This document shows, piece after piece, positions 1-10,152 of a DNA stretch of 64,000 nt (position 1 is the stretch's first letter; each line of letters begins with the position of its first letter). Below the pieces are notes generated by a model. The model was not told the DNA's origin, searched no databases, and saw nothing but the letters and a program-made list of their open reading frames with translations. The DNA is from Knufia peltigerae (Eukaryota; Ascomycota; Eurotiomycetes; Chaetothyriales; Trichomeriaceae). A program made the position numbers and the translations under genes. The stretch is from positions 62,001 through 126,000 of the forward strand of contig JAPDRN010000012.1 of NCBI GenBank assembly GCA_030247855.1, in the 5' to 3' direction.

Positions 1-581
1 TAGACAACTTGCCAATTGACCCCAAAAGATGTCGTCGGGTTCGTAATTGGAACTCTGAAGAATACCTGAGTTGTGTAACATGTTAGAAAGCGGCCATTCA
101 CATCAGACTCGTCAGTCGAGTGGCGGAATGGATCAAGGTTTTTGGTTCTTGGAGAGGTCTCAATCCCACCTTGAACGATATAGTCTTGTAAAAGATTGTC
201 TCCGTGACGACCTCGAAGTGCCGTGTTCCACATGTGTCTGTGAGTATCGATGAAGCCTGGAGCGATGATTTTGTCCTGACAATCGACGACTTCTGCTTCG
301 CTGGGTGCTTTGATGTTTGGCGAGATTTCTGCAATCTTATTGCCTCGGACCAACAAATCTGCCTTGATGCCTTTTGCTTTGTCTTGTGCATCGTGTACAA
401 TCACAGTGCCTCCCTTGAGGAGCAAGGGGCGTGACATGGTGGTGGTGGTGGTTTCTGATGAGACCACAGAAGAAGAAGATTGAGGACGTCGAAAACTATC
501 GGCCACTTTCTTCAATCGCTCAGTTGCTGCGGCCTGTCTGACGGTATCTGGGCTTGAAGTACTACCTTGATATCCTGCCAT
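1..581 (-). CDS. Amidohydrolase of the ATZ/TRZ (chlorohydrolase / cytosine deaminase-like) family, 5' part only
   Basis: Two exons are visible: 170..581 and 1..65, joined over a 104-base intron (66..169) with donor GTGGGA, a CTAAC branch site and acceptor CAG. The gene runs off the left edge. From the first in-frame ATG (581) there is a Thr/Ser-rich leader of 48 residues, then a second Met that begins a typical amidohydrolase N-terminus. PGFIDTHRHMW places metal ligands at His114 and His116. After splicing the frame continues as EPDDIFWGQLASC, the usual continuation in this family. Members hydrolyse ring C-N or C-Cl bonds, or deaminate methylthioadenosine/S-adenosylhomocysteine-type substrates; the substrate cannot be told from this fragment. 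The start could instead be the internal Met at 437. Confidence 0.8.
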   Translation of the reverse strand, partial: MAGYQGSTSSPDTVRQAAATERLKKVADSFRRPQSSSSVVSSETTTTTMSRPLLLKGGTVIVHDAQDKAKGIKADLLVRGNKIAEISPNIKAPSEAEVVDCQDKIIAPGFIDTHRHMWNTALRGRHGDNLLQDYIVQGGIETSPRTKNLDPFRHSTDESDVNGRFLTCYTTQVFFRVPITNPTTSFGVNWQVV

Positions 582-1281
582 GAAATGATTTACGACAAAA
601 CAGCTGCTTGTATGTCCGAATCTCATAACATCACATCCGACAATTCTCAAGTCCGGTCGTCCCTCGAATGTTTGAGACGTTGCAACCCACACGTGCTTCT
701 TCTCTGGTCTTTCGGGCTTCGGAGCTTGTGTCAAGTCGGGGTTAATCAATTTCCCTTCTCCTTTATCCTTACACTCAAGTGACAATGATCTCACACACGA
801 GTAGAGAACATTGGAATTGCATTGGATACTCCCCAATCGACCCCAAAGGACCAAGACTTGACTAAGAGTCTAGAGGGTACGCCATCTCCACAAAGTCGAG
901 AGTCGACGTCGAAGGTGTCCACCCAACTCCGGTCACGTGATCGGTCATTACGGACGTCCTTCTTTCGCGTCCTTCGCCATTGGTGTTTGTTCCTTCTTCC
1001 TTCAACGTCCAACTTTGGACCCAGGAGTCGTGCACGATCTATCACCCCCATTCCGCATCGGCATTTTGAAGATGCGATCAATCATGCCACCCCGTTCTGT
1101 GAGGGGCACGGTGCGCGATACACTAACACGAGGTGTTAGTAGTCCTGCTTGCACAACGCCTTTTCTTGTGAGTTCGAGCAGCTTGGCAGACACGACACAC
1201 AAATGCATGGAATTCAATACCAAACTAAGTGAACTATGGCTAGGTCTAGAACTGGCCCTTGATACTACATTCAACCAGAGG
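582..1281. other. Intergenic region, amidohydrolase promoter side
   Basis: No convincing gene. Short frames on both strands lack domains and splice logic. The stretch carries a CACGTGACCGGA sequence (minus strand, 928..939) that recurs in two other intergenic regions of the cluster. Confidence 0.6.
928..939 (-). promoter_or_regulatory. CACGTGACCGGA, candidate cluster regulatory site 1
   Basis: On the minus strand this reads CACGTGACCGGA, about 350 bases upstream of the amidohydrolase start at 581. The identical 12-mer is at 9951..9962 and a one-mismatch copy at 3002..3013. CACGTG is the bHLH core; the CCGGA extension could hold a Zn2Cys6 CGG half-site. Regulatory function is inferred from recurrence only. 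Confidence 0.4.
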
Positions 1282-2796
1282 TCAAAGCTTACAATTCTCG
1301 AGAAGCTCAGTGACTTTTGACCACCCGGCCACCGGCCCAATGCCCGAAGGTACCCTCATATTCTTTGGGCGACTGTACTCATGAAGAGTCTCAATACAGT
1401 GCTCTCTGCCATAGCCGGAATGTTTTGCTCCTCCGAACGGTGTCCCTAAAGCCATACGGTTGTAGTTGTTGATGAAAACCATACCAGCATCGACCTCCCG
1501 TCCGGCTTTGGTCGCCTTCGTCACATCCTTGGAGAAAACTGCACAGACAAGACCGTATTCAACCTCGTTTGCGATCGAAATGGCTTCCTCGTACGTGGAG
1601 AATGCATTGACTGTGACCACAGGCCCGAATATCTCTTCCCTTGCCACTCTCATATTCCGAGTCACACCGGTCAACAAGGTAGGCTGAACATAGAAGCCCT
1701 TGGCCAGCTTCGAATCCGTCGGCTTTGGTGCTTGTGCCTCTATCTTTGCGCCCTCGCTGATGCCAATCTGGATATATTCTTCGACTTTCTGTTGATGGAC
1801 CTGGGTCACCAAAGGTCCTACGTGGGTATCAGCGTTGGCACCGTGGCCAACCTTGAGCCGCTTGACCGCAGCGCCGAGTTTACTGACAAATTCATCGTGA
1901 ACGCCGTGTTGTATTAAAATCCTGGAGGAGGCTGTGCACGCTTCTCCCTGATTGAAGAACCCGCCATCCAACGCATTTCTCACCGCCAGATCAACATCTG
2001 CATCGTCGAATATGATCATGGCGTTCTTTCCACCAAGTTCAAGCGAAAGAGGAGTAATTGAGTCTGCCGCGAGCTTGCTGACAGCCGCTCCTCCCCTTGT
2101 CGAGCCGGTAAAGGACACTTTCCGCACATCCGGGTGTGTGACGAGAGCTTGCGGGACAGCCGTGCCGACCGCTGGAAGTGCTTGTATCACTCCCGTTGGC
2201 AGGACTTCCTGAGCAATCTCGATTATTCGCATTGCTGTCAATGGTGCTTGCTCTCCGGGTTTGATGATTATTGTGTTGCCCATGGCCAACGCCGGCGCGG
2301 ATTTTCCCCCGACATGGATTGGGGGCCAGTTGAATGGGATGATGCCGGCCACAACGCCGTATGGTTCTCGAAACACGGAGGCGTAGATGCTTCCCTGATC
2401 GTAAAACTCGTCGGGCAACTTGTCAATCAGAGACGCAAAATAGTGGAAAATGCCAATCACAAAAGGAACGTCGCCTTCGCGAGCTTGGCTGATGGGTTTG
2501 CCGTTCTCTCTCGAGAGCAATTCGGCCAGCTCTTCAAAGTGTTGTGATAACTGGTCGCCCACTCGGTGCAAGTACATCGCTCGTTCTCGTCTGGGAAGCC
2601 ATCTCCAGCTTTGAAAGGCCTTTTGAGCGGTGGCAACGGCTTTTTGCACTTCGTTGACACCTCCACCTTGCACTCTGGTGATTAGTTCTCCCGTAGCAGG
2701 ATTATGGACGTCAAATTGATGCGCCGGGTCGTTTGAAGACCATGGAAATCGTGAGATTTTCTCGTAAACCTTGGGCTGGAAACTTATGCTCCCCAT
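1282..2796 (-). CDS. Aldehyde dehydrogenase (NAD(P)+-dependent, ALDH superfamily)
   Basis: A single-exon gene of 504 residues, the usual family length. All catalytic elements are present: Asn156 in PFNWPP, Lys179 in IIKPGE, the cofactor-loop sequence FTGSTRGG near 229-236, Glu253 in LELGGKN, and the nucleophile Cys287 in FFNQGEACTASSR. A C-terminal EEIFGPV motif is also present. There is no targeting signal, so it is probably cytosolic. It oxidises an aldehyde to the carboxylic acid. It is divergent from the decarboxylase-like gene at 3236 with a 439-base shared promoter, which suggests that the acid it makes may be the decarboxylase substrate. The superfamily is clear; the substrate (for example an aromatic aldehyde) is inferred from neighbours. 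Confidence 0.95.
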   Translation of the reverse strand: MGSISFQPKVYEKISRFPWSSNDPAHQFDVHNPATGELITRVQGGGVNEVQKAVATAQKAFQSWRWLPRRERAMYLHRVGDQLSQHFEELAELLSRENGKPISQAREGDVPFVIGIFHYFASLIDKLPDEFYDQGSIYASVFREPYGVVAGIIPFNWPPIHVGGKSAPALAMGNTIIIKPGEQAPLTAMRIIEIAQEVLPTGVIQALPAVGTAVPQALVTHPDVRKVSFTGSTRGGAAVSKLAADSITPLSLELGGKNAMIIFDDADVDLAVRNALDGGFFNQGEACTASSRILIQHGVHDEFVSKLGAAVKRLKVGHGANADTHVGPLVTQVHQQKVEEYIQIGISEGAKIEAQAPKPTDSKLAKGFYVQPTLLTGVTRNMRVAREEIFGPVVTVNAFSTYEEAISIANEVEYGLVCAVFSKDVTKATKAGREVDAGMVFINNYNRMALGTPFGGAKHSGYGREHCIETLHEYSRPKNMRVPSGIGPVAGWSKVTELLENCKL

Positions 2797-3235
2797 GATC
2801 AGAGTGGTGTATGTCGGCTGGCAATAACTTGTTGATTGAGGATGGCACTCTGTATATAGCGATCACGGATGGAAACTGCAAGGCACTGATAAGGTCGGAA
2901 TCAGCAAACAAGAGGCTTTATACGGCGACATGATCTTCGATACTGGCGATTGGCCGTTGAAGTTGAGCCCCCCCTGGTCAGGAGTGGAGCCATACTCAAC
3001 TCACGTGCCCGGAGTCGTCGATCGTGGAACGAAGCCAGTCGCAATCCATCTCGGCCTTGGACTATGCCTGGTCGGGTTCGGAGTTAAAAAGTACAAGGAC
3101 AGACTACTCGTACGACCTTTGTCTTGTTGGAGAGATAGATTGTGATATCCAAACAAGACTTCTCGTCGGTATCTGGCTACTGTGAAGCGACATCCACGGT
3201 CATTACAGGGATCACCTCCAATCAGAACACCAATC
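2797..3235. promoter_or_regulatory. Divergent promoter between aldehyde dehydrogenase and decarboxylase
   Basis: 439 bases between two head-to-head starts, so it holds both promoters. It contains CACGTGCCCGGA at 3002..3013. No open reading frame with recognisable features. Confidence 0.6.
3002..3013 (+). promoter_or_regulatory. CACGTGCCCGGA, candidate cluster regulatory site 2
   Basis: It differs at one position from the identical 12-mers at 928..939 and 9951..9962, and lies roughly midway in the shared promoter. Function is inferred. Confidence 0.4.
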
Positions 3236-4411
3236 ATGAAAGGCAAGATCATTCTAGAGGAGCATGTCTGCTTACCAGAAGAGAATCCAGCAGAAAAGCT
3301 CAAGTTCTTTGCACGAGATCCCAACGGTCTTGCCGAGGCATTGTTTGATCTTCACGGAGTACGACTGCAAGAGATGAACGAGAATGGTGTCGAATACGCC
3401 ATCATGTCTTACACCCCCCCTGGGCCTCAAGGGTTACGAGATCCAAAGGCAGCAGAAGAGTATGCCGTCAAGATCAACAACTGGCTTGCAGAACTTGTCG
3501 ATCGAGCACCAGAGAGATTCGCAGCCTTTGCAGCCGTGTCCATGCACGATCCCTCGACCGCGGCCAAAGAACTGACGAGATGTGTGAAGGACTTGGGCAT
3601 GGTTGGAGTCATGCTGCACGACACGCAGGAGTATATGACATCCGAAGGCCGTGTCAGCGAGTATCATTACGACGACCATCGATACGATGAGTTCTGGAAG
3701 GTTGTCGAGTCTTTGGGCGTTCCAGTATATCTTCACCCGAAACCACCACTCCCAGACGACGCTGCTCGCCTTTACGCAAAGAGGCCGTGGCTGTTCGGAC
3801 CGACGTACAGTTTTGCGAGAGACTGTGGGTTTCACTTTTTGGCCTTGTGCACGAGTGGTATCTTTGACAGATTTCCTGGTTTGAGATTGATCATTGGTCA
3901 TATGGGTAAGCAAGCCGCATACATACCAAACATCTCGACCCAGGGACAGAAATGAGGAACTACCAAGCTAACACACACAAAAAATGTTGATCTAGGCGAA
4001 ATGATTCCTGCTCATCTAGGAAGAATGGATCACTGGTTCGACAAGAAAGATCGAGGAAGGACTCTCCCTTGTAAAAAGACGCTGCGCGAGTACTTTGAGA
4101 CAAACGTCTTTTTTACGACTGCCGGAAACTTCTCAACTACGGCATTGTTGCATGCCATGTCCGAATTCGGTGTGGATCGCATCTTGTTCTCGGTTGACAC
4201 GCCATATGAAAACATCACCGAGGGGGCCACATGGCTGGATTCGTTACCGATAGGGAACAAAGACGTCGCGAAGATTGGTCGGGACAATACTTTGGGGTTA
4301 TTTCCTCAACTTCAGGCCCGACTCAAGACGGAAGAAGTGGAAAAGCTTCAGAAAGACCATAAGAAGGTATTGTACCTTCACCAGGCTGGATTTCCAGCTG
4401 GAAAGCTATAG
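3236..4411 (+). CDS. 2,3-dihydroxybenzoate decarboxylase-like amidohydrolase (amidohydrolase 2 / ACMSD family)
   Basis: Two exons, 3236..3905 and 3996..4411, with intron 3906..3995 (GTAAGC...CTAG); the product has 361 residues. The N-terminal metal motif LEEH gives Glu8 and His10. YLHPKPP gives His167, IIGHMGE gives His222 across the splice, and SVDTPYE gives Asp291. These positions match the metal and proton-transfer residues known in fungal 2,3-dihydroxybenzoate and gamma-resorcylate decarboxylases (Glu8, His10, His167, Asp near 291-293). The reaction is cofactor-free, divalent-metal-dependent decarboxylation of an ortho-hydroxybenzoate-type acid to a phenol. A C-terminal tail of about 30 residues (KTEEVEKLQKDHKK...) extends beyond the family core. 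The start is the first ATG giving the conserved KGKIILEEH N-terminus; an upstream in-frame GTG-type extension is dismissed. Confidence 0.9.
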
Positions 4412-5331
4412 GGCACCCTGTTGGTTGCGGTTCACGAAGATATCAAGTAGGAAAAACCATAGCTCTTGTCGGTCGCTGTTGACACGATACACAGCCTTCT
4501 GAATCGTGTGGTGATGGGCAGAGACATATCATCCACAACATGACAAAACCGCAAAGGGTTGCTTTTCGTATAACAGACTTAGGAGTGTACCGGATGGCTG
4601 AAGTTTACAACAGTCGGAAGTCTAGAGAGTAGCCTTACCCCAAGCCAGCCGGAGCCGCGACTTGGGGCTCGTGGCTTGAAATCCACATTTGAAAGAGAAC
4701 CTCGGCGTTACTGAGTTGAATTTGGCGACACCCTGGGTCACGCCACCGTGCCCATGAAGTCCAAGAAGTAATTCTCAATACTCTGTTCCGAGCAAAAGCC
4801 AGACCAAAGGCATCACGGAACTGAGACAATTGGAGAGTCAGTTACCTGTACATACCTAGGTAGTTAATTATCCTTGTCCCCACCCCCCAATATCGCGGGG
4901 CTCCACAGGTACAGTACCATTCCGGAGGACAACGCCCTACCCAGTGTAGGCTTCAGGGCACAGACTACAGACTATGTGGCATGGAGAACTTTTACTGTAA
5001 GAATAAGCCGAACGACAAGAGCTATTGCCCGAAAGCTATTTGGCAGTGATCCAGACTCCCGCACTCATGTGCCCAAGACTTCAGTAAAGTGGGTTCTCTC
5101 ACCTTCCAGTCACAAGATCGCTCCTCGTTTACACTTTGTAGTACGTTCTCTTCCACTCTAGCAAATACGCCTTGATACCAGTAACAATACCACTTCAAGC
5201 CGTAAACTAGTATATAGTTTTAAGGTACAGTAAGAATGCTGGCATTCAGCAAGCAACGGCATCCTTCAGGTTGAAGTAAAAGGGAAGTCGAAAAACAACA
5301 TTCAGTCAGTGGCCTACCTGAGTCAGTAGTC
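4412..5331. other. Intergenic region before the GMC oxidoreductase
   Basis: 920 bases without a supportable gene. It includes the decarboxylase 3' end and the GMC promoter. No exact CACGTG was seen. A short TACATACCTAGGTA-like palindromic stretch occurs near 4851..4864. Confidence 0.5.
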
Positions 5332-7304
5332 ATGCCGCCTCCAGTAGAAGAAGAGTTTGACTTCATCGTCGTGGGTGCAGGTAAGTCTTGGGCTCAATCT
5401 CTCTCTGTCTGGTCAATCATGTTACCTGAGGCTGATTTGGCTCTACAGGAAATGCTGGAGCTGTTGTTGCTGGAAATTTGGCACGTTCAAAAGCCAAACC
5501 AAGGGTTTTGTTGATCGAACTCGGCGGTGACAATTCGGCGGCACATTTACGAATACCGTCTGAGCGATTCATCAACCCTTATGTGAATCCCAACATCGTC
5601 CTTGACTACAAGACGACCCCCCAGAAACATCTCAATGGCCGAGTACTCGACTATCTCCGTGGGACAGGACTCGGAGGCTCCAGCATCGCCAACTTTCTCG
5701 CTTACATTCGAGGAACGGCGTCCGATTACAATCGGTGGGCTGATCTTGTTGATGACGACTCTTGGAGGTGGGAGAATGTCCTGGAGAGGTACAACGAACT
5801 CGAAAACCTTCACTTCTCCGGTGGCAACGACGACGCTGACAGCGACCCTGAGGGGTACGTCAAGCTGAAACCGGGGGCGCATGGGTTCGATGGACCAGTC
5901 GACCTGACACTTCCATCTCGCAAGGAATGGCCCGAGGGTCTCGATATTCTCATGCGAGCAGCCAAAAGCCACGGTCTCCCATTGAACCCGGACCAGAACT
6001 CGGGAGACATCATCGGCATGGCAGGAGTCACTACAACTACACACGCTGGCTGGAGAGTGACGAGTGCATCTGCGTACTTGACCAACCCTCCTTCAAATCT
6101 CGTCCTATGGACAAACTCTGCCGTCACACAAGTCGTGTTCGACACCAATACGACAAGTACAAAACAACAACCAAGAGCTTCAGGAGTCATTCTCTCAGAC
6201 GGTCGTCAAGTGAGAGCGACAAAGGAAGTCATCTTGTCTCTGGGAACCATCGACACTCCGAAACTGCTCATGCTCAGTGGTATCGGTGACAGAACGGAAC
6301 TGGAGAAACATGGAATTTCGTGTCTGGTCAACAGCCCTCGAGTCGGCAAAGACCTCATCGACCATGTCTATCTTGTCATGACCTACGGAGCAAAGTCGAC
6401 ACTGGGGACGAAGGTCGCTTTCCAACAAAACAAAGAATACGTCAAGGCCGCCCGTGAACAGTGGCTACGAAATCAGACCGGACCAGACGCGACGTTGAAC
6501 ACAATCAACATTATTGGTTTCCTAAAGTTTGACTCTCGACGAATCAATTTCGATGAAATGTACAAACTCGACTCGAAAACCCGCAACTTCCTCGAACGTC
6601 CCGACGTACCTCAGTACGAGTTTTATATGCAAGGATACATCCCCGACGATTGGGATGTCGAGAAACACGGCCCAGAATGTTTGGGTATGGCCGTCATGTT
6701 GATGAACCCTCAATCCCGAGGATACGTGGCTCTAGCCTCGAAAGATCCTCTTGCTAGACCCATCATCGAGACGAATTACCTCGGTCACCCCTATGACCGA
6801 CAAACCATAAATAACGCAGTCAAGGAGGCCATGTCTTTTGCAAAATCAAAACAACTGTCTCCTTACTTGCTCGACAAAGTTTTGGGTCCGGAGTCGGACA
6901 GCGATGAGCATGTCACAAAATTTGTCAAAGATGAACTCATGTCAATCCTTCATGGGGTCGGGACAGTCATGATGGGTCCCAAACACGAAGACACTTCTTC
7001 TTCTTCTTTCTCTCCTTGTGATACCGACTTTCGTGTACGTGGCGTAGACGGGCTAAGAGTCATTGATTTGAGTGTGTGTCCAACCATCACAAAGTAAGTA
7101 ACAATACTTACCATGGCCCCCCCCTTTTGTGATTTCAAAAACTAACGTATTGAAAGCAACCATACTCAAGCAACTGCGTATCTGGTAGGTCATATGGGTT
7201 GGAAAAAACTTTGTGATGAATACAATCTGGAGTCGCCGAGTGGTCATGCTTCTGGTAGCAGTAGCAGTGGTGGTAGTGGGTTGTCTAGAGAGCATCGTCT
7301 ATAG
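5332..7304 (+). CDS. GMC (glucose-methanol-choline) oxidoreductase, FAD-dependent
   Basis: Three exons: 5332..5380, 5449..7093 and 7157..7304, with introns of 68 and 63 bases; 613 residues. The first splice assembles the FAD-binding GAGNAGAVVAGNL near residues 15-27. GGSS within RGTGLGGSSIANFLAYIRG is the GMC signature 1 region, and LSLGTIDTPKLLMLSGIG is signature 2. Near the C-terminus are LHGVGTVMMGP and, after the second splice, TITNNHTQATAYLVG, whose His is at the conserved catalytic position. Family members oxidise alcohols (aryl alcohols, sugars, choline, methanol) with FAD. There is no obvious signal peptide, so it is likely intracellular. The end is a Ser/Gly-rich tail (GSSSSGGSG). 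Beside the aldehyde dehydrogenase and decarboxylase, an alcohol-to-aldehyde step is plausible. Confidence 0.92.
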
Positions 7305-7623
7305 TGTTGTATCAGTCTATACTGCTACACTCTCATATTCTTACAATTACGCTCACGCCATGTTTCCTCCTACTGCCGTATTTGTTCATATCTGTACGAG
7401 TCCTCAGAAATTCAATGAATCCGTCAAAGCAAAACAGTATCACTTGAGAGTTGAGAACTCCTTTCGTGTCTTGAAGTGCAATTCTGCAGTAATGGGACAC
7501 ATAAATCCTGGTTTTCACAGTATAAATTCGTACCTTGCCTTGCCCTGCACAAAGGTTTTGATCATGACACGTATACTACTCCATAGGGCAATACCGTGTG
7601 CTCAAGTAGCCCTAAGAACGTCT
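7305..7623. other. Intergenic region between convergent genes
   Basis: 319 bases between the GMC stop and the transporter stop. It probably holds both 3' untranslated regions; no other feature was seen. Confidence 0.5.
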
Positions 7624-9845
7624 CTAGACAGACAAAACAACAGTCTCACGATGTTCCGGCGTAACCTCCCCCTTTTCTCCAGTAGCAGTGGCCGTAGCAT
7701 CCCTGCTGCCGTGATGGTGTTCTTTGACGACCAACTCTTCCTCATTCTCACCAAGCTGAACGTCATTACTAAACACCATCACTTCGTCCTGGTCTCCGAA
7801 TATGGCGGCAACTTCTTCCAACGGGACACCTTTTGTCTCTGGGAGGACCCATGAGATCCAAACCAAGCCAACAGCGCAGACAGAAATGAAGACCTGAAAC
7901 GACAATAGTCAGCAGTATTCTTGAGAATCCAATCAAACGCCAGATCGTCAGCCATTCACATACCAGGTAGTATTTCCAGCCAATGGTAGAGAACGCGGTA
8001 GGTGCAACTTGAAGATACACCAAAGAGCTAAGGCAGAGTCCAGACATGGTGATGGCAAGGCCTTTGGCTCGAAGGTGATTCGGGTAGATTTCACCAAAGA
8101 AGACAATCCCAGCGACATCAACACCGCAGCCGTAGATATAGATGAAAATGTAACTAGCACACAGAGATCGTCAGACGCTTTTCTTTTTTGCATCAAGTGA
8201 GAAGGAGGAAGAGGGTATCAGAAAAGAATTGTAGTAGTCTGGCTTCACTTACAATGCAGCGACTGCAGCTCGGAGAGCAGCCTTGTTTGGGACAGCCGGG
8301 ACAGGAGTTGCGTAAGTTGCTACCAATGCAGCTTCCAAGATCAAGCACACTAGACATCCTGCGATACCGAATATCATGAGCGGTTTGCGGCCGATCTTGT
8401 CCATGATCAAAGCGCCTATCGAACTCGAATCAGCTTTCTGATAGGGTCAAAATTTAACCTGCCTGGCCAATACATACCTGTTAGATTGCCGGCGATGCCA
8501 CATGTGATCCATCCACATTGTAAAACTAGTTGACGTTCGGTATCAAATCCGAGCGAGCTATATAGCATGGGCCCGTAATTGTTGATCACTGTCATGTAAA
8601 TTAGCTGAGACCAGGAAACTCAGGAGGTTTCCTCACCGAGAACTGCTGTGGATTGGCCAAGGATGGAGTAAGCAGTAGTCATAATGACACGTTTTCGATA
8701 CGAGGGCCGCTTGAACATTTGCCAGTAGCTTGGGTTCAACGTCCTATCATACTCAATCTGTCTCTGCATCTGGTAGAACTCGACCATGGCGAAATGGTGT
8801 TCTTCGTGACGATCAAGTTTGTGGAGTTTCGTGACAACCTTTTTGGCATCGTCGGCTCGGTTGACAAGTAAGAGCCAACGAGGACTCTCGGGGACAAATG
8901 GCATAGTGAAAAATGGTAGAGCAGTGAATATGAGGCTCAATCCGTACGGACCTCGCCACTGTGAAGATGAACTGTCCGAGTGGTAGAATGCCAGGCCCAT
9001 GTACGTGGCGAGAGCATAACCCAGGGCAATACCGAGACCGTCCATGCCCACGAAGAGACCACGCAGAGCAGGAGGTGCGAGTTCGGCCGTGTAGACAGGT
9101 GCTATATTTCGTTCGTTGGTCAGCGCTTGACATTGGCCAACGTGGAGAGAGAAAAGTACATACTTATCGCAACGTAGCTCCAGGAGCTAAATCCGGCGAG
9201 GAACTTGAAGGCAATGAACATTCCCACGTTCTGTGCCGCACACACAAAGATGCCTCCAAGTAACCCGGTGACGGCACAGAAAATCATGCCAGCCTTACGA
9301 CCCCATCTCTCCATGACATAGGTCGTTGAGAAGATGCCAAAGACCCCGCCGGCCTGGAAGACTCCGGACATGGCTCCGATAAGAGAGTTGGTCTTACTCG
9401 TGACCAGTCCCTCACTGTTCAAGAGCTTCATGTATACATAGAAGGAGGGTTGTGCCAGTGTCGTGCCAATGATGGATGCAGGGTAAGAGAAGCCCAGCAT
9501 GCTCATGGCAACGGCGAAACAAATAAAAAAGTGCCGCCAGTTCCATTGGTCTCTGGCTTTGATCTCCATGATGGCAAAACTGGAATTCAAAAGTTGCCTC
9601 CCTAAAGTGTTTGGAAGGGTACGTGACGCTGAAATGATCGCGTAGACACAGTCGCATAGGGAAGGCGAAGACCTACCTTTATAGTCATACTGATTGGTAC
9701 TTCCGCCACTGTCAATGTCTGAATACGAGGTTCGGTGTATTGAGACGTAGTGATAGCTTTGGCCGGCTACAAAGGCCTGGTCTGCAAGGGGCGAGAACGA
9801 GTGTTTCCCGACTGCACCACGCGGTCTTCTCCAGATAGTCACCAT
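7624..9845 (-). CDS. MFS transporter, sugar porter family
   Basis: Exons in gene order: 9845..9677, 9601..9164, 9101..8637, 8588..8478, 8415..8253, 8153..7964 and 7893..7624; 601 residues with the long start. Sugar-porter motifs are present: MERWGRK after TM2, PESPRWLL before the central loop, DKIGRKPL, and WVLPETKGVPLEE after the last helix. About twelve hydrophobic segments are visible. It is a plasma-membrane proton-coupled uptake carrier for a sugar or other polyol, quinate or aromatic-type substrate; some members of this family carry non-sugars. The first 75-base intron (9602..9676) is a multiple of three without stops and lacks a clear branch site, so it may be retained. The true start may instead be Met at 9569 (MEIKARDQWNW, the family's usual N-terminus), giving 534 residues. 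Confidence 0.88.
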
Positions 9846-10152
9846 GTCAATACGGGGTAAAATGTGGAGGGATAATCAGGGGAAAGTAGAACTTGGTATG
9901 TACGTAGTAAGTGGTTGGTTGTCGAGAGAGAGAGAAGTATCAAGGTCTCGCACGTGACCGGAACCCACAGTTCTTCTGTGGTTCTTTAGTCAGTCGACAT
10001 CCACCACCGATCCCTGCTGATTCTCCAAGTCATTCCCTTCTGTATCAAACTCGCACCTCGGGCGGAAGTCGACGCATCGCAACGGACAACCACCGTATAG
10101 GCAGGCTGAAGACAGGGCTACTTCCTCTCCTATTTCTCATGGTCAATCAAAG
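9846..10152. promoter_or_regulatory. Divergent promoter between transporter and Zn2Cys6 regulator
   Basis: 307 bases between head-to-head genes. It contains CACGTGACCGGA at 9951..9962. Close pairing of a transporter with a regulator is common in fungal catabolic clusters. Confidence 0.55.
9951..9962 (+). promoter_or_regulatory. CACGTGACCGGA, candidate cluster regulatory site 3
   Basis: An exact copy of the 12-mer at 928..939 (opposite strand). It lies about 190 bases upstream of the regulator start and 105 upstream of the longest transporter start. Function is inferred. Confidence 0.4.

Noticed and set aside
98..400. 100-codon minus-strand frame at the left edge
   Set aside because: It is a shifted frame over the amidohydrolase exon; the other frame shows the PGFIDTHRH motif and a correct splice.
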